This document shows, piece by piece, positions 24,597-32,540 of a DNA stretch of 43,442 bases. The DNA comes from Kitasatospora phosalacinea. GTDB lineage: Bacteria > Actinomycetota > Actinomycetes > Streptomycetales > Streptomycetaceae. The position numbers and the translations under genes are program-made. Location of the stretch: the NCBI RefSeq assembly GCF_000717185.1, contig NZ_JNYE01000105.1:1-43442 (forward strand), written 5' to 3'. How positions within the stretch are numbered: position 1 is the stretch's first letter; every line of letters starts with the position of its first letter. Under the pieces are notes generated by a model, which was given only the letters and a program-made list of their open reading frames with translations, had not been told where the DNA came from and did not search any database.

Positions 24597-24724
24597 GAGC
24601 CCGGGTGGTCGGGCGCGCCTCCCCAGGGCCGTGCTCGACCGCCTCGGAAGCCGAAGATCCCGCGCCGCGCTCCCCGGGGACGGGCGAGCCGCCCGGAGAA
24701 GCCGAAACTGCGAGGAGCGGTGGC

Positions 24725-24946
24725 GTGGAGAGCACACCCGCGGACCCTGGGGAGCCGGGCGGGTACGAGGACGCCGACCACGTGGCCGCCCGCCTGCTCG
24801 CGGAGGTCGCCGCCGCCAAGGCCCGCCTGGCCGAAGCGGCCAGGGCCATCAACGAGATCGACCGCGCCCTCGCCGCCGGACCGCAGCGCCCCGCGTCCGG
24901 ACGGACGCGGGGGCCGGACCCCGCTCCAGGGGCAGGATCCGGATAG
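24725..24946 (+). CDS. Small coiled-coil hypothetical protein
   Basis: The 73-residue product has an acidic start and a single amphipathic helix (AARLLAEVAAAKARLAEAAR through INEIDRALA) with a disordered Pro/Gly tail. GTG 24725 follows GAGGAG. Codon bias rises sharply from this codon, favouring it over an in-frame GTG at 24605. The promoter with the TTTGCA palindrome lies 130 bases upstream. It shares helix-forming character with the fragment at 24150-24303. Function is unknown. Confidence 0.5.
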   Translation: MESTPADPGEPGGYEDADHVAARLLAEVAAAKARLAEAARAINEIDRALAAGPQRPASGRTRGPDPAPGAGSG

Positions 24947-25125
24947 CGCCGGCAGCCGGAAGCCGTGGGCGCCGGGACGGGCACGAGAGCGCCGCTCCTG
25001 AGCCGACGGGTGCCCGTCGGTGCGGACGGCTGGAGCGGTCGGGACGAGTCCTGGGGCACCGGACAGCCGAAACGATCATGTTCGCGCGTGCTGATGCGTC
25101 GTGATCGAAAAGTTGCTTCCCCCGC

Positions 25126-25153
25126 GTAACCTGGCGGGCCGTCAGTGCGTAGT
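25126..25153 (+). promoter_or_regulatory. ECF-type promoter, probably autoregulatory
   Basis: GTAACC (25126-25131), 16 bases, CGTAGT (25148-25153) fits the AAC/CGT pattern of extracytoplasmic-function sigma promoters. It lies 36 bases before the start of the SigE-family gene, so that factor probably transcribes its own operon. Confidence 0.55.
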
Positions 25154-25188
25154 ACTGGCGACATCGTTACGGCACGGGGAGCGGCGGC

Positions 25189-25701
25189 ATGGAGCAGGGG
25201 CTCGAGTTCGAGCAGTTCGCGAGCAGCCGGGCCCACCGACTCTTCCAGGTCGCCTACCTGATGTGCGGGGACTGGCACCAGGCCCAGGACCTGGTGCAGA
25301 CCACGCTGGCGAAGATGTTCTCGGTCTGGGGCCGGTTGCGGCGTGGTGGCGACGACGGATCCACGATCGATGCCTACGCCCGGAAGGTGCTGCTGCGCAC
25401 CTACCTCTCGCAGAAGCGGCTGCGGAAGTCGTCCGAGGTCGTCACCGCCGAGCTGCCGGAGCGGGCGTCCGCGTCGGGTGACGGCGGCGAGCTGCGACTG
25501 GTCATGGTGGCTGCCCTGAAGCAACTTCCGCCCCGCAACCGGGCGGTGGTGGTGTTGCGCTACCTGGAGGACCACAGCATCGAGGCCGTGGCCGACATGC
25601 TCGGCATGTCCCCCGGGGCCGTGAAGAGCCTCAACTTCCGTTCGCTGGCCAAGCTGCGGGAGATCCTGGGCGAGGACCGCGAGACCCTCTTCCGGCCCTG
25701 A
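25189..25701 (+). CDS. SigE-family ECF RNA polymerase sigma factor
   Basis: The 170-residue protein has region 2 (FEQFASSRAHRLFQVAYLMC; HQAQDLVQTTLAKMFSVWGR) and region 4 (LPPRNRAVVVLRYLEDHSIE; LGMSPGAVKSLNFRSLAKLR). It matches the actinobacterial SigE subfamily that typically pairs with a membrane protein. ATG 25189 follows GGGGAG. Forty-six bases downstream begins a single-pass membrane protein likely to control it. The upstream ECF-type promoter suggests autoregulation. Signal unknown. Confidence 0.9.
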   Translation: MEQGLEFEQFASSRAHRLFQVAYLMCGDWHQAQDLVQTTLAKMFSVWGRLRRGGDDGSTIDAYARKVLLRTYLSQKRLRKSSEVVTAELPERASASGDGGELRLVMVAALKQLPPRNRAVVVLRYLEDHSIEAVADMLGMSPGAVKSLNFRSLAKLREILGEDRETLFRP

Positions 25702-25747
25702 CCGACTGACCGACCATCCCCCCGAGCCGACAACGAGGAACCAGGCC

Positions 25748-26581
25748 ATGGACCTTGAGCACGATCTGAGCCGCCTGCTCGGCGAGAGCGTCGACGGCCT
25801 CGCCTCGCCGATCGGCGCCATCGTCGCCGAGGCGGGAGCCCAGGGCCGCCGGCTCCGCCGCCGTCGGCGCCTGTGGACCCTCGGCGCCACCGTGGTGGTG
25901 GTGGCTGCGCTGGCGACCACGGGCGCGGTGGTGATGCCCCGTCCGGTCAGCAGTCCGGCGGTCACCGGCACGTCGCCCGCCGCTACCGCGACTTCCGCGG
26001 AGCCGAGTCCGGCGACGGTGCCGGTCACCGCCGAAGCGATGCTCCAGATCCTGGCCGGCCTGCTGCCTCCCGGCGGGAAGCTCAGCAAGTTCCGGGCGGG
26101 CCCGTTCGAGGCGACCCGGGACGTCGCGACCGCCTTCAGCGTGGAGTACGACGACGGCCGGGGCGCCGCCCACATCCTTGTCGTCGTGAGCCCTCCCGAT
26201 CCGAAGGCCATGTCGTGGAACTGCGATCAGCTGGACCTGACCGACTACGGCACCCGCCCCGAGGGGGCCGAACCGGCCGGGTGCACCAGCACCGCCGATG
26301 CCGCAGGAACCGTGGTCAGCGCCGTCACCGGTGTGGGCCCCGACGGGGGCTACTACTTCAGGAAGGTCCGCCTGGAGCGAGCCGACGGGACGTCCGTCGA
26401 CCTCGTCGTGAGCAACGGCCCGGCCCCGTCGGAGGAGCACCCGTTCGGCCTGGCCGACCGCCCCGCCCCTCCGCTCACCGCGGCTGCCTGGCAGGCCGTC
26501 GTCCGCGACCCCGCCTGGCAGAACGAAGTCCCCGCCACCACCGCCGAAGCCGGCGCTGCCCTGGCGGCCACCCTGCGCTGA
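25748..26581 (+). CDS. Membrane-anchored protein, sigma-factor partner
   Basis: The 277-residue protein has a short cytoplasmic N-terminus (MDLEHDLSRLLGESVDGLAS), a basic stop (RRLRRRRR), one membrane helix (LWTLGATVVVVAALATTGAV, about 41-61) and a large extracytoplasmic domain with two cysteines (SWNCDQ; GCTST) likely to form a disulfide. This arrangement is standard for the partner gene of SigE-family factors, where it may act as an anti-sigma or sensor, although no zinc-binding anti-sigma motif is visible. ATG 25748 follows GAGGAA. Confidence 0.8.
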   Translation: MDLEHDLSRLLGESVDGLASPIGAIVAEAGAQGRRLRRRRRLWTLGATVVVVAALATTGAVVMPRPVSSPAVTGTSPAATATSAEPSPATVPVTAEAMLQILAGLLPPGGKLSKFRAGPFEATRDVATAFSVEYDDGRGAAHILVVVSPPDPKAMSWNCDQLDLTDYGTRPEGAEPAGCTSTADAAGTVVSAVTGVGPDGGYYFRKVRLERADGTSVDLVVSNGPAPSEEHPFGLADRPAPPLTAAAWQAVVRDPAWQNEVPATTAEAGAALAATLR

Positions 26582-26600
26582 CCGCGCGTCGATCCGCGGG

Positions 26601-27011
26601 TCAGGGGCGAACGGCGGTGTCGCGCTCCAGCCGGGTGCGCAGGGTGCGGGCGAAGTCCTCGGCGCGGGCCAGCTGGACGCGGAGCTTCTCGACCTGTTCG
26701 GTGGCGGCCTGTTCGTAGCCGCGCACGCGCTGGAGGAGTGCCCGCCGCTCGTGGACGTCGAGGGTCTCGTCGGCGTCGAGGCGGTCGGTGGCTTCCAGCA
26801 GGTCGCGCATCTGGTCGAGGGTGAAGCCGAGGGGCTTCATCCGGCGGACGACCATGAGGCGCTGGACGTCGTTCTCGGTGTAGAGGCGGAAACCGCCCTG
26901 GGAGCGGGCGGAGGGGACGACCAGGCCGGTCTCCTCGTAGTGGCGGATGGTGCGCAGGGACAGTCCGGTCCGTGAGGCGACCTCGCCGATCTGCATGTGT
27001 GTGCCGTCCAC
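26601..27011 (-). CDS. MerR-family transcriptional regulator
   Basis: The 136-residue protein has the MerR winged helix (MQIGEVASRTGLSLRTIRHY, EETGLVVPSARSQGGFRLY) and the long dimerisation helix, and no cysteines in an effector loop, so it is not a classical mercury or SoxR sensor. GTG 27011 is chosen because AGGAGA lies ten bases upstream; ATG 26996 has no ribosome site. A MerR-type operator at 27075-27095 sits just upstream of its start. Its usual partner gene in plus direction is missing or damaged. Confidence 0.88.
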   Translation of the reverse strand: MDGTHMQIGEVASRTGLSLRTIRHYEETGLVVPSARSQGGFRLYTENDVQRLMVVRRMKPLGFTLDQMRDLLEATDRLDADETLDVHERRALLQRVRGYEQAATEQVEKLRVQLARAEDFARTLRTRLERDTAVRP

Positions 27012-27416
27012 GCCCGTGGTCTCCTGACCCTTCTCGTCGCGGCCGGTCGGTTCCGACCCGGCTCCCCGCTTCCTACTCTAACGTTAGGGTAGAGTTCCCG
27101 GTGGTGAGGGTGGCCGACCGCTGCCCCGCCGTTCGCCGTGCCGGGGCCGACGCCGCCCCGGTGAAGACCCGATCCCCGCAGGAGGGACGCGTGCGCGAGC
27201 CCGTGCCGCCCGGCGCCGCCTGCCCGCCGTGATGCTCCGCCTCCGCTGAGGCGAGGCCGCGCCCGCTCGCGCAGGCACCGGCTCCTCCCCCTCCAGACTT
27301 CCGGCCCCGCGCCCCCGCGGGGCCGCGCGCGGCGCGCCGGCCCGGCCCTCCGCGTCGCCCTTCCTCGCGCCCCGGCCCTGTCCGAAGGGGTGCCCGAGCA
27401 CGACAGGTAACCGTCC
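27012..27416. other. Spacer between merR and the SulP remnant
   Basis: It contains the MerR operator, a short frame (GTG 27191, AGGAGGG upstream, only 13 codons before TGA at 27230) that may be the beginning of a lost gene, and a hairpin at 27303-27324 (GGCCCCGCG stem, CCCC loop). Nothing else is supported. Confidence 0.5.
27075..27095. promoter_or_regulatory. MerR-type operator
   Basis: ACTCTA and TAGAGT are inverted arms spaced by nine bases, enclosing the palindrome CTAACGTTAG (27078-27087). The TTAGGGTAGAGT side and its inverted partner resemble the stretched-spacer promoters of MerR regulators. It is immediately upstream of the merR start. Confidence 0.65.
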
Positions 27417-28656
27417 TTGTCCTCTCCCACCGTGTCCCCGGCCGCGCGCCTCGCCGGTCTCAAGCCCGACTGGCTGTCCGACCCGAAGGTCTGGCGCACC
27501 GAGGTGCTGGCCGGCCTGGTCGTCGCCCTCGCGCTGATCCCCGAGGCGATCTCGTTCTCGATCATCGCCGGGGTCGACCCGAGGGTCGGTCTGTTCGCCT
27601 CGTTCACCATGGCCGTCACCATCGCGGTCGTCGGCGGCCGCCGCGCGATGATCTCCGCCGCGACCGGTGCCGTGGCCCTGGTCATCGGCCCGCTCAACCG
27701 CGAGCACGGCCTCGGCTACCTGGTGGCCGCCGTCATCCTCGCCGGTGTCTTCCAGATCGTGCTCGGTGCGCTCGGCGTCGCCAAGCTGATGCGGTTCGTG
27801 CCGCGCTCGGTGATGGTCGGCTTCGTCAACGCCCTGGCGATCCTGATCTTCATGGCGCAGATCCCCAACCTGGTGGACGTGCCGTGGGCGGTCTACCCGC
27901 TGGTCGTCGGCGGCCTGGCCCTGATGGTGCTGTTCCCGAGGGTCACCAAGGTGGTTCCGGCGCCGCTGGTGTCCATCGTGGTCCTCACCGTCATGACGGT
28001 CGGGGCGGGCATCGCGGTGCCCACCGTGGGCGACGAGGGCAAGCTGCCCTCCTCCCTGCCGGTGCCCGGCCTGCCCGACGTGCCGTTCACCCTGCACACC
28101 CTCACCGTCATCGCCCCCTACGCCCTCGCCATGGCACTGGTGGGCCTGATGGAGTCGCTGATGACTGCCAAGCTGGTCGACGACATCACCGAGACCCGCT
28201 CCGACAAGACCCGCGAGTCGATCGGCCAGGGCATCGCCAACATCGTCACCGGCTTCTTCGGCGGCATGGGCGGCTGCGCGATGATCGGCCAGACCATGAT
28301 CAACGTGAAGGTGTCCGGCGCCCGCACCCGCCTGTCCACCTTCCTCGCGGGCGCTCGCCACCGTCACCGCCCACGCCGACCCCGAGGGCGGCACCGTGGT
28401 CTACCGGGTCACCGGCGAGCTGTTCTTCGCCTCCAGCAACGACCTCGTCGGCCGGTTCGACTACGCGAACGACCCCGACAGGGTCGTCATCGACCTCACC
28501 GACGCCCACGTCTGGGACGCCTCCTCGGTGGCCGCCCTCGACGCCGTCGAGACCAAGTACGGGCAGCGCGGCAAGACCGTGGAGATCACCGGCCTCAACA
28601 CCCCCAGCGCCGACCTGCACGGCAGGCTCTCCGGAGAGCTGGCCGGCGCCCACTGA
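27417..28656 (+). pseudogene. SulP-family anion transporter with internal deletion
   Basis: The first 312 codons (from TTG 27417, or GTG 27432) encode a normal SulP start: [20 protein letters not shown] and then [20 protein letters not shown], with eight or so helices. At about 28351 the frame breaks after STFLAG. A second frame then gives [20 protein letters not shown] through a complete STAS domain ending at 28656. Compared with typical lengths, about 80-90 residues (last membrane helices) are missing. No other damage is visible, so the lesion is either very recent or an assembly error. The STAS domain could be restarted at GTG 28396. Confidence 0.85.
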
Positions 28657-28694
28657 TTCCGCACCGCACCTCCGCTTCCGCACCGCACCTCCGC
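28657..28694 (+). repeat. Two perfect 19-bp tandem repeats
   Basis: TTCCGCACCGCACCTCCGC occurs twice back to back, directly after the SulP stop. Confidence 0.9.
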
Positions 28695-28735
28695 GCGGGG
28701 CGACGGAGGGCCGCGTCCGACCGGTTCCCACCCGC

Positions 28736-28853
28736 GGGGGCGTGTTCGCGCCGTCCCCGTTCATGGGCGCGATGCCGGGCGCGGTCTTCGCGGGTGCGGC
28801 CCGCGCCCCGGCCGCCGCCGCGATCATCCTGCTGTCGGCGTACAGGCGAACGT
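28736..28853 (+). pseudogene. ClC chloride channel/transporter fragment
   Basis: The frame reads [18 protein letters not shown] followed at once by [15 protein letters not shown]. Both pieces are signatures of ClC proteins: the first is the Gly-x-Phe-x-Pro selectivity segment, the second the VFAGAARAP helix that normally lies about 40 or more residues later. Start, other helices and C-terminus are missing. It shows the same clean-cut internal deletion as the neighbouring remnants. Confidence 0.65.
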
Positions 28854-29018
28854 GCACAGCCGGGTGGGCCCGAACGCACACAGGGGTCTCGGTGCGAAAC
28901 GAGCTGGTCTCAGGACCGATGGGCGTTGCCCCGCGCCGTGGGGCAGGCGGGTAGGACGACGCCACCTGGACCGCGCACTCCGGCGGTTGCGGTCCAGGTG
29001 GCGTTCAGCGGGCGGCGG
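28854..29018. other. Spacer after ClC fragment
   Basis: No gene is supported. An inverted pair, GCCACCTGGACCGC (28970-28983) and GCGGTCCAGGTGGC (28989-29002), forms a perfect 14-bp hairpin that can terminate the ohr transcript from the opposite strand. Confidence 0.6.
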
Positions 29019-29429
29019 TCACTCGGCGAGCAGCTCGACCGGGATGTTGCCGCGCGTGGCGTTGGAGTACGGGCAAACCCGGTGGGTGGCCTCGATGAGC
29101 GTGCGACCGACTTCTCGGGGCAGGCTGTCCGGCAGCTTCGTCCGCAGGCTGACTTCGAGCTGGTAGCCGCCCTGCCCGTTGGGGACGAGGCCGACTTCGG
29201 CGGTGACCGACATGCCCGAGACGTCGATCTCCTTCTGTTGCGCCACCAGCTGCATGGAGGTGGCGAAACAGGCCGCGTAGCCCGCCGCGAAGAGCTGCTC
29301 GGGGTTGGTGCCCACTCCGGTCCCGCCCAACTCCTCCTGGAGGGCCAGCTCGACGTCCAACTTGCCGTCCGAGCTGACGGCGCGGCCGTCGCGGCCGGTC
29401 GCGGTCGCGACGGCGGTGTACAGGCTCAT
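29019..29429 (-). CDS. ohr: Organic hydroperoxide resistance protein (Ohr/OsmC family)
   Basis: The 136-residue thiol peroxidase has the reactive Cys54 in [16 protein letters not shown] and the resolving Cys119 in [14 protein letters not shown]. It reduces organic hydroperoxides in the cytoplasm. The ATG is 18 bases from a perfect GACCGATCGGTC palindrome at 29447-29458. A divergent AraC gene begins 142 bases away. The usual MarR-type OhrR is not adjacent. A perfect hairpin downstream (28970-29002) is its likely terminator. Confidence 0.93.
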   Translation of the reverse strand: MSLYTAVATATGRDGRAVSSDGKLDVELALQEELGGTGVGTNPEQLFAAGYAACFATSMQLVAQQKEIDVSGMSVTAEVGLVPNGQGGYQLEVSLRTKLPDSLPREVGRTLIEATHRVCPYSNATRGNIPVELLAE

Positions 29430-29446
29430 GTGCTGCCCTTCTGGTA

Positions 29447-29458
29447 GACCGATCGGTC
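29447..29458. promoter_or_regulatory. TetR-type palindrome upstream of ohr
   Basis: GACCGATCGGTC is a perfect 12-bp palindrome 18 bases before the ohr ATG, close to the palindrome at the paa promoter (GACCGAACGGTC). TetR-family repressors often bind such GACCG/CGGTC arms. No tetR gene lies in the window. Confidence 0.55.
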
Positions 29459-29571
29459 AATCTGTCTGGCGCACTCAGCGTATGGAGGCCAGGTGCCGCT
29501 CTCCATGGCCCACCGTCTCCGTTTCCTGTCTGGTCGTCTTGCGTGCAGCGGCCTGGCGATACGATCTGACG

Positions 29572-30486
29572 ATGGATGTGCTCAGCGACGCGATCGGCGT
29601 CATGCGTATGGGGCGCCCGCATTCCACTGAAATCCGCAAGCACGCTCCGTGGGGAGTGCGGGCCGAGCCGTTCTCCGGGGCCGGCTTCCACGTGGTGCTG
29701 GAAGGGACGTGCTGGCTGATCCCGCCGACGGGCGCCGCGATCGCCCTGGGCGTGGGCGATGTGGTGTGCCTTCCGCACGGCTGCGGGCACGCTCTGGCCG
29801 ACAGTCCGTCGACGCCCCTGACCGGCGCACGCTCGGCGTCCCTGGGGGAGACGGCGCCCAGTGCCGACGACGGCAAAGGGGCTCCGACGGTCCTGCTGTG
29901 CGGCGCGTACACGCTCGACCGGACCCGGCCGCATCCGCTGTTCGAAGAGCTTCCCGAAGTCATCCACCTTCCGGCACGTCTCGGCCACCGCACGCCGCTA
30001 CGCGCTGCCGTCAACCTGCTCGGCGACGAGATCGCCAACCCCGACCACGGAACCGAAGCGGTCGTATCGGCCCTGCTGGACATCATGCTGCTGTACATCC
30101 TGCGGGCCTGGCTCGACGAGCAAACCGACGACGGCCCGGCCACCGGATGGGCCGCGACGCTGCGCGATCCAGCGATCACCGAAGCGCTGCGCCATATCCA
30201 CCAGGAACCCGCCGCACAGTGGACGGTCGAAGCGCTGGGCGCGAAAGCCGGACTGTCGCGGGCGGCCTTCTCCCGCCGGTTCACCTCGCTGGTCGGCAAA
30301 CCGCCGCTGGGCTACCTGACCTGGTGGCGGATGACGCTGGCGGCGCGACTGCTGCGCGACAGCGACAAGCCGGTGCAGACCGTCGCGCAGCGCACCGGAT
30401 ACACCTCCGAATTCGCCTTCGCCAAAGCGTTCAAACGGGAGTACGGCTTGGCCCCCGGTCGGTACCGCCAACAGTCGCGGAGGTAG
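29572..30486 (+). CDS. AraC-family transcriptional regulator (cupin type)
   Basis: The 304-residue protein has an N-terminal AraC_binding_2/cupin domain (about 1-180, with GAGFHVVLEGTCWLIPPTG) and two C-terminal helix-turn-helix motifs (WTVEALGAKAGLSRAAFSRR; QTVAQRTGYTSEFAFAKAFK) ending PGRYRQQ. ATG 29572 lies 142 bases from the ohr start in the opposite direction, so it may control ohr. Cupin-type AraC proteins of this kind often respond to redox-active or aromatic compounds; the ligand here is unknown. Confidence 0.92.
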   Translation: MDVLSDAIGVMRMGRPHSTEIRKHAPWGVRAEPFSGAGFHVVLEGTCWLIPPTGAAIALGVGDVVCLPHGCGHALADSPSTPLTGARSASLGETAPSADDGKGAPTVLLCGAYTLDRTRPHPLFEELPEVIHLPARLGHRTPLRAAVNLLGDEIANPDHGTEAVVSALLDIMLLYILRAWLDEQTDDGPATGWAATLRDPAITEALRHIHQEPAAQWTVEALGAKAGLSRAAFSRRFTSLVGKPPLGYLTWWRMTLAARLLRDSDKPVQTVAQRTGYTSEFAFAKAFKREYGLAPGRYRQQSRR

Positions 30487-30811
30487 TCCGGTCAGCACAC
30501 CTTGACGTCGACGGCCTCCTGTCGGACGCGAGCCCGATCTCCCGCTGACCGCTCGATGTCCACCGCGGTCGCAATCCGAAGGTCCCCACGGCGCGAGACC
30601 GTTGGAGCTGTGCACGTGTCCCCGTACACGCTCGTGCACGTCGACCCGTACGCCGACACCTGTCGCCGATGGCCGCCGTCAGCCCCGCCGCACCGGTGGC
30701 CGAAGCGCTCGGCCGGGTCGCCGGCCGGACCGTCCTGGCAGCCCTCCACCACCGCTCGGGACCGCCCCCGCGCTGACGCACGGGAACCGGCGACGGGCCT
30801 TGTGCAGTCAC
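30487..30811. other. Spacer with short coding-like fragments
   Basis: On the minus strand 30492-30600 reads RGDLRIATAVDIERSAGDRA and ends VDVKVC then TGA, with good codon bias but no start. On the plus strand ATG 30669 opens 35 codons (MAAVSPAAPVAEALGRVAGR and a TGA at 30774-30776). Neither could be assigned to a family. Both look like pieces of lost genes. Confidence 0.45.
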
Positions 30812-30826
30812 TTTGCATAGTGCAAA
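30812..30826. promoter_or_regulatory. TTTGCA palindrome (site 2)
   Basis: TTTGCA-TAG-TGCAAA is a perfect inverted repeat 42 bases before the ATG of the PP2C remnant. It is flanked by TTGTGC (30800-30805) and AAAAGT (30824-30829), a possible promoter with an 18-base spacer. Same site type as 24577 and 31869. Confidence 0.6.
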
Positions 30827-30867
30827 AGTAGCGGTGGCGGTGAACCAGGCCGCCGGAAAGGGGGATC

Positions 30868-31502
30868 ATGCAGCCCCGCGGAACCGGAGTGGACCTGCTG
30901 CTGCCCGTGCTGCCGTTCGCCGCGATGGCGGCGGTCGCCGCGGTCGAACTCTCGGCGGGACCGGAGGTCGGCTACCTCGCCCTGTTCTCCATCGGCCCGG
31001 CCTTCGCCTGCGTCAGCGGCACCGTCCGCCGCGCCCTGCTGGTCGGCGCGCTGGCCTTCGTCCTGTGCACGGCCGCCGCCTGCTACGACGGCATGCTCGG
31101 CGGCAGGCGCGCCACCGTCGCCCTCGCCGGACGCGGTGGAGACCGCCGCCGTCGTGCTCGGCGCCGCCCTCAACCGGCGCCTGGAAGGGGAGGAGTTCGT
31201 CAGCGCGATCCTCGCCGAGATCACCGCCGACGGCACCGTCACCCTCCTCAACTACGGCCACCCGCCACCGCTGGTCGTGCGCGCCGACCCAACTGCTGCT
31301 CTACACCGACGGCGTCACCGAGACCCGCGACCACACCGGCGAGTTCTACCCGCTGCTGGAGCGGGCCGGCCTGCTGGCGGTCGACGACCCGGACGGCGCG
31401 CTGGAGGCGCTGCGCCGCGACGTGGCCGCCTACGCGGCCGGACCGCTCAAGGACGACGCCGCGATGATGCTGCTGCGCCGCCGCTCGGACGAGTCGGCCT
31501 GA
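30868..31502 (+). pseudogene. SpoIIE/PP2C-type serine phosphatase, multiply deleted
   Basis: Three frames carry parts of one gene. Residues 1-90 (from ATG 30868, GGGGG upstream) encode membrane helices (LLLPVLPFAAMAAVAAVELS through LLVGALAFVLCTAAAC). At about 31130 the frame breaks to ETAAVVLGAALNRRLEGEEF through NYGHPPPLVVRAD, a PP2C segment. At about 31288 it breaks again to QLLLYTDGVTETRDHTGEFY through DDAAMMLLRRR, the normal end. The GAF/linker, the first catalytic Asp motif and a mid-domain stretch are gone, so the phosphatase is dead if the sequence is right. The family dephosphorylates STAS anti-anti-sigma factors, and two STAS remnants lie nearby. Confidence 0.82.
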
Positions 31503-31514
31503 GGGCGGAGCTGT

Positions 31515-31835
31515 TCAGCCGCGCTGGCGGGGTATGGCACCCGGTACGGAGGCCCGGGCCCGGTGCTCCCGCGCGGCGGCGCGGCGCTGGACGGGAGCGG
31601 CCGGCCGGGAGTCCAGGACGGCCGCCTGCGCACTCGGGTGGATGTCGAACACCTGGTGCGCGCCGAACGCGGACAGCGCCGAGCGCACCGGGGCGCCCGC
31701 GGCGGGCAGGACCAGGCGCAGTTCGCCGTTCCGGGAGACGAGGTGGCGGCGGGTGGCGACCAGTACCGCGAACCCGGCGGCGTCGCACCGCTCCAGGGGG
31801 AAGCCCGGTCCCCGAGGCCGCGACCGGTGGAGCAC
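31515..31835 (-). pseudogene. STAS-domain (anti-anti-sigma) protein, N-terminus lost
   Basis: The frame reads LERCDAAGFAVLVATRRHLV, then LRLVLPAAGAPVRSALSAFG and VFDIHPSAQAAV, the second half of an anti-sigma-factor antagonist including the loop that holds the phosphorylatable Ser/Thr (here CDAAG, with Ala at the usual Ser place). About 40-50 residues of the N-terminal half are missing and the remaining start (GTG 31835) is not credible. Upstream lies the TTTGCA palindrome at 31869, possibly its old promoter. Confidence 0.7.
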
Positions 31836-31868
31836 CCGTGCGAGCGGACGGCCGGCGCCAAGAAGACC

Positions 31869-31883
31869 TTTGCATTATGCAAA
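31869..31883. promoter_or_regulatory. TTTGCA palindrome (site 3)
   Basis: TTTGCA-TTA-TGCAAA, perfect, extended by one base each side (CTTTGCA to TGCAAAG, 31868-31884). It lies 109 bases before the MarR ATG and 33 bases before the STAS remnant on the other strand. Its place in front of marR suggests autoregulation. Confidence 0.65.
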
Positions 31884-31992
31884 GAAAATGCCGGGCGCAC
31901 CAGACACGACACCCGGAAAGGCGGATTTCGGGAGGGCGCACGGGGCGCACTCCGGGCTCCGCACGCCGGGGGTCAGGATGTAGAAAGGACCC

Positions 31993-32505
31993 ATGCCGGA
32001 CGATCACTCGCCATCAGACCCCGACGCCCCGCACCCGGGAGGCCTCGAGGAGGACCTGGTCACCGCGGTCCTGACCGCTTCCCGGGTCCTGGTCGCCATC
32101 TCGGCGCGCTCGCTCGGCGAGGTCGCCGAGTCGCTGACGCTCCCTCAGTTCCGGATGCTCGTGCTGCTGCACTCCAGAGGTGCGATGAGCCTCTCGCGGC
32201 TGGCCGAGCACCTCGCCGTCAACCCGTCCACCGCGATGCGGATGCTGGAACGGCTCACCGCCGCGGGCATGGTCGTGCGCGACACCCGCCCCGAGGACCG
32301 GCGCGAGGTGCGCGCCGCCCTCACCGAGCAGGGCGCCCGCACCGTCGTCGAGGCCACCGAGCGCCGCCGCGAGGAGATCCGCCGCATCGTCCAGGCCATG
32401 CCCGCCCGCCAGCGCACCGGCCTCGTCCAGGCCCTGCGCGCCTTCGCCGACGCCGGAGCCGAACCCGCCGCCCCCAGCAAGCAGCCCGAACCGCTCGGCT
32501 GGTAG
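31993..32505 (+). CDS. MarR-family transcriptional regulator
   Basis: The 170-residue protein has a standard winged helix domain: SLTLPQFRMLVLLHSRGAMS, recognition helix LAVNPSTAMRMLERLTAAGM, wing DTRPEDRREVRAALTEQG, and flanking dimerisation helices. ATG 31993 follows AGAAAGGA. The nearest candidate operator is the TTTGCAnnnTGCAAA palindrome at 31869, with two more copies upstream in the island. No Cys is available for redox sensing. It is the only MarR protein in the window. Confidence 0.9.
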   Translation: MPDDHSPSDPDAPHPGGLEEDLVTAVLTASRVLVAISARSLGEVAESLTLPQFRMLVLLHSRGAMSLSRLAEHLAVNPSTAMRMLERLTAAGMVVRDTRPEDRREVRAALTEQGARTVVEATERRREEIRRIVQAMPARQRTGLVQALRAFADAGAEPAAPSKQPEPLGW

Positions 32506-32540
32506 GCGGCGGTCCTCCACCCCCGGCGGGCCGGAGGCGC

